From the NCBI GenBank assembly GCA_023898745.1, contig CP060237.1, forward strand, positions 558,001 to 622,000: DNA of 64,000 nucleotides, in the 5' to 3' direction. Source of the stretch: Alphaproteobacteria bacterium (GTDB lineage: Bacteria; Pseudomonadota; Alphaproteobacteria; G02398745; G023898745). The translations under genes were made by a program, and so were the position numbers. The notes beneath the pieces were generated by a model. That model was not told the origin of the DNA. It searched no databases and worked only from the letters and a program-made list of their open reading frames with translations. Positions 8,398 through 15,375 of this stretch are shown here, one piece after another. The number at the start of each line of letters is the position of its first letter. The stretch's first letter is position 1.

Positions 8398-9915
8398 TTA
8401 GCGAGGGAGTTCAGAAGCTGCTTGTTTAGTATTATAAATTGTTTCAGGCGCCAGGCCTTGAGAGTGAAATATATCTAAAATTGGAGCAAATCCACATTTT
8501 TTCATTTCAGCAAGATGGCGTTCTGTTGCGCTTAATTTATCCTTACATTTTTCTAGCTGTGCTTCTATTTGTGAGGGGATGGGTTCGTCATCTTCGGTTG
8601 TCCAGCCGCTTACAAAGCGTTGCATCATATTTATAGAAGATTTTAGAATGCTTTCACAGTATTCGAGAAGGCTGTTTGTATCACATTCAACAAGGGCCGT
8701 GTCCAATGTTAATTTTGGAAGACATGTTTGGTTTGAAATCAAAATAATTTGCTTGTGGTGATACCTCATGCTTTCCACTGTTCGAGCTAATGATATACTC
8801 GTATCGCTGATATTGATATATTGTAATTTTGGTAACTGACTTAAGTTATTATAAAATTCAGTATAAAAAGCTTGATCTCTTTCTTCGGGAGAAAGATCCG
8901 TTGCATTTTGATCTCCATATTTATCTTTTTCATGAGCCTTTGGTATAAAGCCTCTGAGATCCAAGTATTTTAGTTTTTTCATCTGTGCTAAGTGCATCAA
9001 GAAATGCATAGGCGCAAAGTTGAACAAATGTGAAGAGTTGTCGCTCAAGCTTAAGTTTGCAAATAGGTTGGACAGAGATAGGAACCCTGTGTCCGAATCA
9101 TACTTATATTCATCGAAGTTATACACAAAAAGCTGAATCAATTTTTCTGCATACTCAAGGTCATCATAAGCGTTTTTGTTTTCATAGAGTGTTTGGTAAG
9201 TGGATGTATCAAAATCAGCACCGGAACATTGTGTTTTGCACGCTTCCTGTAAAACCATGCTGCCTTCTTTTATATAACCAACACGAAGTCGCGCATCTAC
9301 AAATAGCTTTTGAAGTGCGATGATTCTTTCTGAGGTTAATTCCTCAGACGCTTCAGTTTGGGTTGTGTCAACGATAGGGGTGGCGGTTTGTTGCTGATGT
9401 GAAATCGCACCAAAAGTCGTTAGGTCAATATGCTCGACAGTTTTTGAAGGAAGGAGAAATCTAGTCGATTCTGTTGCGTTGGTTTCAAATGATGTGTCGG
9501 AGTGGCTATAAGGTGAATAGAGCAAGGTAGCAGGAATTACTGCCTCTGAAATAACAAGAGAAGTTGTTTTTGTGATTGGATTAGCAGAAGTTTCAACGAG
9601 AGTTTCTGACAATTCCATGTTATCTGGAGTGGTGATTGTCTCTGTATCTAAAGTTTTCGGTTGTATATAAACGATGGTTTCTTCGGTAATTCGTTGTGTT
9701 TGCGCGCTATCAGAGGCGGTAACTTTTAGGGCCACCAAAGCCTCCTCTTTTAGGCTTTGTTGCGTGTGGACAGAAAACTCCTCTGCAGTAGTTTTCTCGA
9801 AATATTTTGATACAGTTTGCTGATTATTGAGCAATACAAATAATGGAACTAGCAAGATATTGCTGATTTGCTTCAAATTATAAGGAAAATGTTTTAATTG
9901 GAGTGCAAAAGCCAA
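8398..9915 (-). CDS. Hypothetical protein with leucine-rich-repeat-like segment
   Basis: Not recognised. The open frame starts at TTG 9915; a hydrophobic stretch ILLVPLFVLL follows near residue 20, and a TTG within it would give the short leader MLVPLFVLLNN, so the start is uncertain. Residues 40-200 are Ser/Thr/Glu-rich and low in predicted order. Around residues 315-380 there are LRR-like units (MKKLKYLDLRGF and LPKLQYINISDTSIS), and the C-terminus is helical. No ATG begins the frame. A secreted or surface LRR protein, possibly host-interacting, is an inference. It occupies the place where parA would be expected. Confidence 0.65.
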   Translation of the reverse strand: MAFALQLKHFPYNLKQISNILLVPLFVLLNNQQTVSKYFEKTTAEEFSVHTQQSLKEEALVALKVTASDSAQTQRITEETIVYIQPKTLDTETITTPDNMELSETLVETSANPITKTTSLVISEAVIPATLLYSPYSHSDTSFETNATESTRFLLPSKTVEHIDLTTFGAISHQQQTATPIVDTTQTEASEELTSERIIALQKLFVDARLRVGYIKEGSMVLQEACKTQCSGADFDTSTYQTLYENKNAYDDLEYAEKLIQLFVYNFDEYKYDSDTGFLSLSNLFANLSLSDNSSHLFNFAPMHFLMHLAQMKKLKYLDLRGFIPKAHEKDKYGDQNATDLSPEERDQAFYTEFYNNLSQLPKLQYINISDTSISLARTVESMRYHHKQIILISNQTCLPKLTLDTALVECDTNSLLEYCESILKSSINMMQRFVSGWTTEDDEPIPSQIEAQLEKCKDKLSATERHLAEMKKCGFAPILDIFHSQGLAPETIYNTKQAASELPR

Positions 9916-10009
9916 TTATTCTCGTGCTTCTCTAGGTGATTTATTATATACACAGACTCCGCTGGATGGGTATAGTTGAACCGTTTTATTTTGAAAAAAT
10001 CTCTCACTC

Positions 10010-10090
10010 CGTTATCCTAGTCGAGCGAAGCGAGTGAAGGATCTTTCTGAGACAAACTCAGGAAGATCCTTCGCTGTGCTCAGGATGACG
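10010..10090. repeat. Family B palindromic repeat
   Basis: Shape: TATCCTAG.CGAGCGAAGCGAG, then GGATCTTTCTGAGAC, then ACTCAGGAAGATCC, then TTCGCTGTGCTCAGGATGACG. Lies in the divergent gap 9916-10200. Confidence 0.85.
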
Positions 10091-10106
10091 TCTAATCACA
10101 AAACTA

Positions 10107-10135
10107 TTGAATTTATCCCCTTTCTGTGGTATAAT
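10107..10135 (+). promoter_or_regulatory. Sigma-70-type promoter for the KGYGY protein
   Basis: TTGAAT (10107-10112) and TATAAT (10130-10135) are separated by exactly 17 bases. Predicted start of transcription is near 10142. It is among the best matches to the consensus in the window. Confidence 0.75.
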
Positions 10136-10142
10136 ATACACT

Positions 10143-10169
10143 GAGATATAATACTCTCTTTTATATCTC
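10143..10169 (+). promoter_or_regulatory. 5'-UTR stem-loop and strong Shine-Dalgarno
   Basis: GAGATATAA and TTATATCTC form a 9-bp stem with a 9-base loop at the predicted 5' end of the mRNA, resembling stabilising 5' hairpins. It is followed at 10185-10191 by AAAGGAG, nine bases before the ATG at 10201. Confidence 0.55.
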
Positions 10170-10200
10170 ATTTATTTAAATAAGAAAGGAGATAACAGAG

Positions 10201-11034
10201 ATGACATACGACTACAGAAGGCCTTCTCGTACGTGTTGCTACTGTGCAAAATGTCATGCTGACTGTGCTAAATTGCCTATCGACGAGCAAATCGAATGCC
10301 ACAACAAATGTGTGGAAAGCTCTTGTAAAAAGTGCTTAGGTTGCCCATATTGTCAAGGCGGATACGGTCACTATGAAGGACATGATCGCGGTTATCATGA
10401 TGATAACAAAGGTTATGGTTATGAACATGAACAAGAAGGTTATGGTTATAAAGGCCATGATAAAGGCTATGGTCACGACGGTTATGGCGAGGGTTATGGT
10501 CATAAAGATTATGATAAAAAACCTGAGCATAAAGATTATGACAGAGGTTATGGCTATAAAGATCCTGATTACAAAGGTTACGGATATCCAGAAGGATGTG
10601 GTTACCAAGGTTGCGGTTCTAAAACTCATGACAAAGGATACGGTTACGACCGCCAAGGTTATGGAGATCGTGACCCTAAAGGTTATGGCGACTATCATGG
10701 TTATGATAATAAAGATCATGGACCAAAAGGTGATGACAAAGGATATGGTCAATATGAAGGTCATCATGAGGATTATCGCGATGATAAACATTGTGAATAT
10801 GCACATGATAGAAAGTGCTATTTAGGAAAATGGCACGATCAGCTTGACTGGAGATGTCAGTGCAACACTTACAAAGACGAGAACGATGTTTTGGTGCGTT
10901 CTGAGGTTTGTTACAAGCTTCCAAAAGCTGGAACAACTCCAGAGCCAAAAGATGCGCCAAAGCATGAGCCTAAAGGTGAAGGTCAAGGACATGGCGATAA
11001 GCCAGGAAATGATCACGGATACAAACCAGCTTAA
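10201..11034 (+). CDS. Cys-headed, Gly/Tyr-rich KGYGY-repeat protein (unknown)
   Basis: No family recognised. Three parts are visible. Residues 12-51 contain eleven Cys, including C18-x3-C22-x10-C33-x3-C37 (a twin CX3C pattern) and later CxxC pairs. Residues 53-195 are a low-complexity tract of KGYGY, GYGH and DKGYG units rich in Gly, Tyr, His, Asp and Lys. Residues 198-240 form a compact segment with five Cys (HCEYAHDRKC..WRCQCN..VCYKL), followed by a Pro/Lys/Gly tail. There is no signal peptide and no membrane segment. The promoter, 5' hairpin and AAAGGAG predict high expression. Metal binding, disulfide-linked assembly or phase separation are possible; none is shown. Confidence 0.85.
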   Translation: MTYDYRRPSRTCCYCAKCHADCAKLPIDEQIECHNKCVESSCKKCLGCPYCQGGYGHYEGHDRGYHDDNKGYGYEHEQEGYGYKGHDKGYGHDGYGEGYGHKDYDKKPEHKDYDRGYGYKDPDYKGYGYPEGCGYQGCGSKTHDKGYGYDRQGYGDRDPKGYGDYHGYDNKDHGPKGDDKGYGQYEGHHEDYRDDKHCEYAHDRKCYLGKWHDQLDWRCQCNTYKDENDVLVRSEVCYKLPKAGTTPEPKDAPKHEPKGEGQGHGDKPGNDHGYKPA

Positions 11035-11083
11035 TGGTTTGTCTCTTCCCCTAATTCATTCTTAGCGGAAGGAAATGCTCCAT

Positions 11084-11146
11084 CGTCATGGCGAGCGTAG
11101 CGTGCCCATCTATGGATCGCCACGTCGCTCCGCTCCTCGTGTGACG
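11084..11146. repeat. Family A palindromic repeat
   Basis: Left arm CATGGCGAGCGTAGCGTG, centre CCATCTATGGATC, right arm CGTCGCTCCGCTCCTCG. Follows the KGYGY gene. Confidence 0.85.
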
Positions 11147-11156
11147 ATTTTGAGTC

Positions 11157-11212
11157 CGTCATTGCGAGCGCTCGAAGAGCGCGTGGTAATCCATCGGGAT
11201 CACGCGATGACG
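11157..11212. repeat. Family A palindromic repeat, shortened right arm
   Basis: Left arm is the CATTGCGAGCGCTCGAAGAGC variant; the right arm is reduced to GATCACGCGATGACG. Lies 11 bases after the previous copy. The gap 11035-11283 otherwise holds only the promoter region of the protease (TACAAT at about 11248). Confidence 0.8.
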
Positions 11213-11283
11213 ACTATGCGCACACTTCCTTTCCCTTGGAATGATCTGTACAATGTGTACAAAAGCCTCATCTAAAATACTGT

Positions 11284-12681
11284 ATGTTATTCACATTATT
11301 TTGTGTCGATACCTCTCAATCAACATTTATAGAACAAAAAAAGAAAGCCATTGTTTGTATTTCAACCAGAGCCAGTTTAAGTGGTCATGCACCACATGGT
11401 TATTGGGGTGGAAGCGGTTTTATTTTAGATAAAAAGCAAGGCTTGGTTGTAACCAATCACCATGTTTCAGGTGGGCATAGCATTACCTCCATTGAAGTGA
11501 TTTTTTCTAATGGGCGTAAAGTAAATGCAAAACATGTATGGTCTCATCCATTTGCTGATATTAGTATTCTGAAAATGAATCCAGAGGAGTTGAAAGGTTT
11601 GGATTTTGAAGAGATTGCAACCTCACAAAAAGAACCCCATTTAAATGATCAAGTTGAGATTTATAGCAATAATTCTGGATATAATTTTTCTGTTCATAGG
11701 GGTCAGATCACCAGTTTGAATGAATCTCTAGGCGTTTTTCCTGTTCAAACGCTTAGGTTAAGTGTAAATGCAAGTTTTGGAACAAGCGGTGCAGCTGTTT
11801 TGAATCAGCATGGTGAGGTGATTGCTATTGTGTTCGCTAAGGACTCAAGTGGCACATCGTTATTTGCCGTTCCAATTGATTACTTGAAGAGTATGGCCAA
11901 TAAAGGGATTGGCGCCGCGAATTTTGAGTTGTCACATATTTCAATTGATTATGCGATTAAAAATTATGGATATCCTGCTAATGCAGCGAATGATTATATT
12001 CAAAAATATCCAGAGAGTTACAATAAAATGCTGATTGTGAGCTCTGTTTATGAGAATGCGAAAAGTTTTGTGCAGCCAGGTGATATTATTTTGGCTGTGG
12101 ATGATGAAGAGGTTGGGCCGTCGTTGGCGTTGTATCATGATGCTTTGAATAAAGCGTTAAAGAAAAATTCCAGAAGTGTGAAACTAACTGTATTTAGAAA
12201 TGGCAAAAAAACAGATGTTATGGTGCAGGTGCGACCAGCATTTCAACATACACGTTATTTGAAATTTGGTGGTGCTGTGTTTATGGAGTCAGATGAAATC
12301 CTATTAACAACACTTGGAATTCCTCTTGGCACACCGCTTATGGTAAAGGTAGAGCCTGGAAGTTTATTTCATGTATTTCCTAGTATCTTAGGAACTTCTC
12401 AATATGCTATTGGTTTACAACTGTTAAACAAGCAAGCAATTCGAACATTTGATGATTTAGAGAAAGAAATTAGACGTATCATTCGAGATAAACAACGCTA
12501 CATTACAGCAGTTTATAAAAATTTTGGCGGATATGGCGGTTATAATGGTATGCCGATTATTTCAAAAAGCGACAATATTGCGCACCTTGAGATTCAGCAA
12601 GCGGGGGATGCGATTATGTATAAATATACGATGTATTGCACGCCACTGGGGGATGAGTGGAAGGTGGAGACAGTGCAATAA
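11284..12681 (+). CDS. HtrA/Deg-like trypsin-fold serine protease with PDZ domain
   Basis: Probable envelope protease or chaperone. The catalytic triad is visible: His in VVTNHHV (about residue 59), Asp in FADISIL (about 95) and Ser in NASFGTSGAAV (about 170). The usual GNSGG around the Ser is GTSGAA here. A PDZ-like region follows (VQPGDIILAVDDEEV, about 260-320), and a second PDZ-like or C-terminal region contains YLKFGGAVF, as in long Deg proteins. The N-terminus MLFTLFCVDTSQS is a very short hydrophobic leader with no basic residues. No Shine-Dalgarno is seen. Stand-alone gene between repeats and a convergent hypothetical. Confidence 0.85.
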   Translation: MLFTLFCVDTSQSTFIEQKKKAIVCISTRASLSGHAPHGYWGGSGFILDKKQGLVVTNHHVSGGHSITSIEVIFSNGRKVNAKHVWSHPFADISILKMNPEELKGLDFEEIATSQKEPHLNDQVEIYSNNSGYNFSVHRGQITSLNESLGVFPVQTLRLSVNASFGTSGAAVLNQHGEVIAIVFAKDSSGTSLFAVPIDYLKSMANKGIGAANFELSHISIDYAIKNYGYPANAANDYIQKYPESYNKMLIVSSVYENAKSFVQPGDIILAVDDEEVGPSLALYHDALNKALKKNSRSVKLTVFRNGKKTDVMVQVRPAFQHTRYLKFGGAVFMESDEILLTTLGIPLGTPLMVKVEPGSLFHVFPSILGTSQYAIGLQLLNKQAIRTFDDLEKEIRRIIRDKQRYITAVYKNFGGYGGYNGMPIISKSDNIAHLEIQQAGDAIMYKYTMYCTPLGDEWKVETVQ

Positions 12682-12687
12682 TTTTTT

Positions 12688-13188
12688 CTAAAAGCTTATT
12701 TTTGGACCGATATTAGGCTTTTTCCATGGAGTATGTTTGTTCCATTCAAGGGTCATATGTATTCGACCAGAATCTGAAATCAAATTTGAGATGCTTGGCA
12801 TAATGGGAAGAAATATTTCACACAAAGAAAAGATGAGAGCTGTCATTTCGGTTAGTAGGGCAGAAGAAATATCCACTCTAAAAGAGTAGGAGGTTCTGTT
12901 GTTAAAATCATAATATGCGCTCAAGTACTCTTTAGGATTCTGAATATGTCCGCCCAATTGTGTGCCTAGTACCATGTTAAGTTGGTGTACTTGGATGCCG
13001 CCATACATTCTGAAAAATGGAGAAAATGGGTAAATTTTTGTGTTAAGGGCAATCTGTATACCTGCATTATATATGGAGTTTGCGTAATATAAAGCGGGTT
13101 GAGTTGGACATAAAGGTGTCATGATGAAAGGTGATATGGAGAAAGTGCTCGGATTTAAGGTATTTTCTGTGCAAAAAAGTAAAAACAT
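12688..13188 (-). CDS. Hypothetical protein, possible small outer-membrane barrel
   Basis: Not recognised. Starts MFLLFCTENTLNPS, a short uncharged leader, and ends in KISF; a C-terminal Phe after alternating residues is common in outer-membrane beta-barrels. The middle contains alternating aromatic segments (FRMYGGIQVHQL, TSYSFRVDIS). Length 166 is short for a full barrel. No Shine-Dalgarno. It stops only 6 bases after the convergent protease gene. Function unknown. Confidence 0.55.
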   Translation of the reverse strand: MFLLFCTENTLNPSTFSISPFIMTPLCPTQPALYYANSIYNAGIQIALNTKIYPFSPFFRMYGGIQVHQLNMVLGTQLGGHIQNPKEYLSAYYDFNNRTSYSFRVDISSALLTEMTALIFSLCEIFLPIMPSISNLISDSGRIHMTLEWNKHTPWKKPNIGPKISF

Positions 13189-13266
13189 ATGTGGTTTTAT
13201 GTTGTATTTTTCTGTTTATTTTATAGGGATTTTTTTTGTGAAGCCAAGGAGAGATGTCAATACACT

Positions 13267-13343
13267 GTCATCCTGAGACCTTTAGGTCGAAGGATCTTCC
13301 TGAGTATATCTGAAGAAGATCCTTTGCTGCGCTCAGGATGATG
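13267..13343. repeat. Family B palindromic repeat
   Basis: TCATCCTGAGACCTTTAGGTC, then GGATCTTCCTGAG, then GAAGATCC and GCGCTCAGGATGATGG. The gap 13189-13904 consists of this copy, the composite element and one more family A copy. Confidence 0.85.
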
Positions 13344-13393
13344 GAAGGTTTTTTGAAGGTGAGAGGAGGTGCGCGTAGTTCCTCATCACGAGC

Positions 13394-13822
13394 TGACGCA
13401 TCCCCACGAATTTTCTAAAATCCAAAAAAGTCCTCAACGCTTAACCATGCAAGCTTTTCTTCTGGAGAAATTGATAGAAAAATATAAGGATAACGACCGT
13501 CATGGCGAGATTTTCGAAAGAAAATCGTGGCCATCCATCCGTCTTCGCAAATTTTGCCTTCAGCAAAATTTAGCTACGACGAGATTGGTCGAGTCGAAGC
13601 GTGTGAAGTGGATGTCTCGCCGAAGCTCTTTAGAGCGTAGGCGGACACCCTCCATGGATCACCACGCCTTGCTACACAAGGCTCGTGATGACGCTTCTAA
13701 ACTCGTCATGGCGAGATTTTCGAAAGAAAATCGTGGCCATCCATGTTTTTCTGGATCACCGCGCCTTGCTTCGCAAGGCTCGTGATGACGTCTGCGCATA
13801 TTTAATTCATGGGGATGAATCA
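13394..13822. mobile_element. Composite inverted-repeat element, copy 1 (MITE-like, 429 bp)
   Basis: Bounded by 19-bp inverted ends of the form TGANNCATCCCCAYGAATT (left at 13394, right ending 13822). Inside are a unique tail shared with copy 2 (ACGCTTAACCATGCAAGC), a family A hairpin with a GATTTTCGAAAGAAAATC arm, a core from CCGTCTTCGCAAATTTTG to TAGAGCGTAGGCGGAC, and two family A right halves. An open frame (MQAFLLEKLIEKY...) is shared with copy 2, but the rest of it is translated palindrome, so I do not call a gene. No transposase is present; mobilisation in trans is inference. Confidence 0.65.
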
Positions 13823-13828
13823 GATTGT

Positions 13829-13894
13829 GAGCGCTCGTTAGAGTGCGCGGCAATTCATATAGATCACCGCGGCGCTACGTGCCTCGTGATGACG
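13829..13894. repeat. Family A palindromic repeat
   Basis: Left arm of the GAGCGCTCGTTAGAGTGCGC type, GATCACCGC centre, right arm ending CCTCGTGATGACG. Lies against the 3' end of the following minus-strand gene. Confidence 0.8.
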
Positions 13895-13904
13895 ACCTTT
13901 TATG

Positions 13905-14243
13905 TTAGTCAAACTTTGCAATAAATTTCTCAATTTGCTCGAGGTATTGATTCACATTAAGTAATTCTTCTTCTTTTTCTTCTAGTCTATGCGTTAATTC
14001 AAGAATTTCTTTACGCGCAATTTCAAGCTCTTTTTTTAAGTAATTGAATTCTGCTGTTGCGGAGTCTTCCGCTCTAGGTGGTTGCGCAGTTACATCTACA
14101 GATGGCTTCGCTGGTTTTGCTGCAAAGTATTGCGCTTTGATAGGGTCTTCATTTTGTGGTGAGGGCGCGCCAACTTTTGCCTGTTTCTCATGCTCTTGCG
14201 ATAAGCTGTTCCAAATTTTTTCTAAATCTGAATATTCGTACAT
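13905..14243 (-). CDS. Hypothetical coiled-coil protein
   Basis: Not recognised. 112 residues: an N-terminal segment (MYEYSDLEKIWNSLSQEHEKQ), a Pro/Ala-rich linker, then a strong heptad-bearing helix over about residues 66-110 (LKKELEIARKEILELTHRLEEKEEELL in frame). No signal peptide. It follows cvpA in the same direction but has its own TATAAT 31-36 bases upstream of the ATG. A small structural or scaffold role is a guess. Confidence 0.65.
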   Translation of the reverse strand: MYEYSDLEKIWNSLSQEHEKQAKVGAPSPQNEDPIKAQYFAAKPAKPSVDVTAQPPRAEDSATAEFNYLKKELEIARKEILELTHRLEEKEEELLNVNQYLEQIEKFIAKFD

Positions 14244-14273
14244 GTTATATGGGTATTAAGCTCTTATAGCACC

Positions 14274-14279
14274 ATTATA
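14274..14279 (-). promoter_or_regulatory. -10 box for the coiled-coil gene
   Basis: TATAAT on the minus strand, in the 44-base gap after cvpA, about 31 bases upstream of the start codon. No convincing -35 is seen. Confidence 0.45.
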
Positions 14280-14287
14280 TCATGAAG

Positions 14288-14788
14288 TTATTTTTTCATG
14301 AATTCTTTTTCGAATTTTTCCGCAATTTTTTTGCCCTGCTGCAGTATATTGTCTTCTTGTTGTCTGAGGTCTATATAAGGTGCGCTTTGTTCATAGAGTT
14401 GACAGATAAATTGTGATTCTAATTGAAAGCGGTCTAATGTATGTCCAATAGATAGAATAATTGCAAGACCGCGCAACAGACCGTAAGCAAAGCCAAGAGG
14501 TTGATTAATGAAATTCAAAGGTGTAATTTTTATAGATTTATCGAGTAACGTTTGGAGTAATTTTGATGCGATGAGAAAGCAGATAAAAAGAAAAATAAGA
14601 GTAAGAAGTCCATTCATACTTGGTAGAACAGTGAGAAGTTGAGGTTGATAAAAATACACATAATAAGCACCAAATGCAGAGCCAATCCATACAAAAATAC
14701 GCATGAATTCGTTGATGAATCCGCGCATGTAACCTATGGCGCTGGATAAAATGAGGATGCCGATGAGGAGAAGATCAACGATGAACAT
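14288..14788 (-). CDS. CvpA family membrane protein
   Basis: Inner-membrane protein of the colicin V production family. Four hydrophobic segments are visible (about residues 1-20, 28-45, 58-80 and 98-118), with the family motif GYMRGFINEF near residue 19 and LGFAYGLLRGLAII near 100. Length 166 is typical. The family's function is poorly defined (envelope stress, biofilm or toxin export in different bacteria). It lies downstream of def and ftsZ on the same strand, separated by a partial repeat. Confidence 0.85.
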   Translation of the reverse strand: MFIVDLLLIGILILSSAIGYMRGFINEFMRIFVWIGSAFGAYYVYFYQPQLLTVLPSMNGLLTLIFLFICFLIASKLLQTLLDKSIKITPLNFINQPLGFAYGLLRGLAIILSIGHTLDRFQLESQFICQLYEQSAPYIDLRQQEDNILQQGKKIAEKFEKEFMKK

Positions 14789-14804
14789 GGTTATGCTCCG
14801 CGGC

Positions 14805-14842
14805 CGTCATTACGAGGCGCGTAGCGCCGTGGTGATCCGGTG
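14805..14842. repeat. Family A palindromic repeat, left half only
   Basis: CGTCATTACGAGGCGCGTAGC hairpin and GTGGTGATCC; the right half is missing or degraded. Between def and cvpA. Confidence 0.65.
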
Positions 14843-14868
14843 ATGGATAGCTGCTCTTCTGCCACATA

Positions 14869-15375
14869 TCAAACCTTCGGTTTTGTTTTCTTGATTTTAC
14901 GCATAATAAAATCCTGACGATCTTTGCTAAATGTGTCAATCATCAAAATACCATTCAAATGATCGAGCTCGTGTTGAATATTGCGCGCTTCTCCGCCCGA
15001 AAATTGCTCTTCATGAGTTTTGCCAAATTCGTCCATATATCGCACCAAAACACTCTCAGGGCGTTCAATTTCTAGCCATATATCCGGAAATGACATACAA
15101 CCTTCTGTCCACATGCAAGTTTTATCAGAGTATTTTAAGATCTCTAAATTTACCATTTTATATGGTTTTTTATCTCGATCCATATTCATAATAAAAGCAT
15201 GTTGACTATACCCAACTTGATTCGCCGCAAGACCGCCGCAATTTTTGCTCGTTACCGTTGTATATTCTAATTGATCTAAAAATTCACGCAATTCATCATT
15301 GAAATTTTCAACTTTAATGGCTTTTTGTCTGAGAATTGGATTGGGAGCGGTTATGACAGGGAGTTTTTTTGTCAT
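14869..15375 (-). CDS. def: Peptide deformylase
   Basis: Removes the N-formyl group from nascent proteins. All three metal/active-site motifs are present: motif 1 GGLAANQVG (about residue 46), motif 2 EGCMSFP with the Cys ligand (about 91), and motif 3 QHELDHLNG (HExxH, about 134). Length 168 is typical. Its ATG overlaps the ftsZ stop by four bases (ATGA), so it is probably translationally coupled to ftsZ. The usual partner fmt is not adjacent. Confidence 0.95.
   Translation of the reverse strand: MTKKLPVITAPNPILRQKAIKVENFNDELREFLDQLEYTTVTSKNCGGLAANQVGYSQHAFIMNMDRDKKPYKMVNLEILKYSDKTCMWTEGCMSFPDIWLEIERPESVLVRYMDEFGKTHEEQFSGGEARNIQHELDHLNGILMIDTFSKDRQDFIMRKIKKTKPKV

Noticed and set aside
10336..10825. 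Overlapping frames of Met/Ile/Val-rich proteins on both strands
   Set aside because: They are shadow frames of the KGYGY repeat codons.
13369..13785. 138-residue open frame across composite element copy 1
   Set aside because: Apart from the shared MQAFLLEKLIEKY segment it is translated palindrome, and codon pattern follows the repeat. The copy 2 frame (34358-34609) has the same problem.
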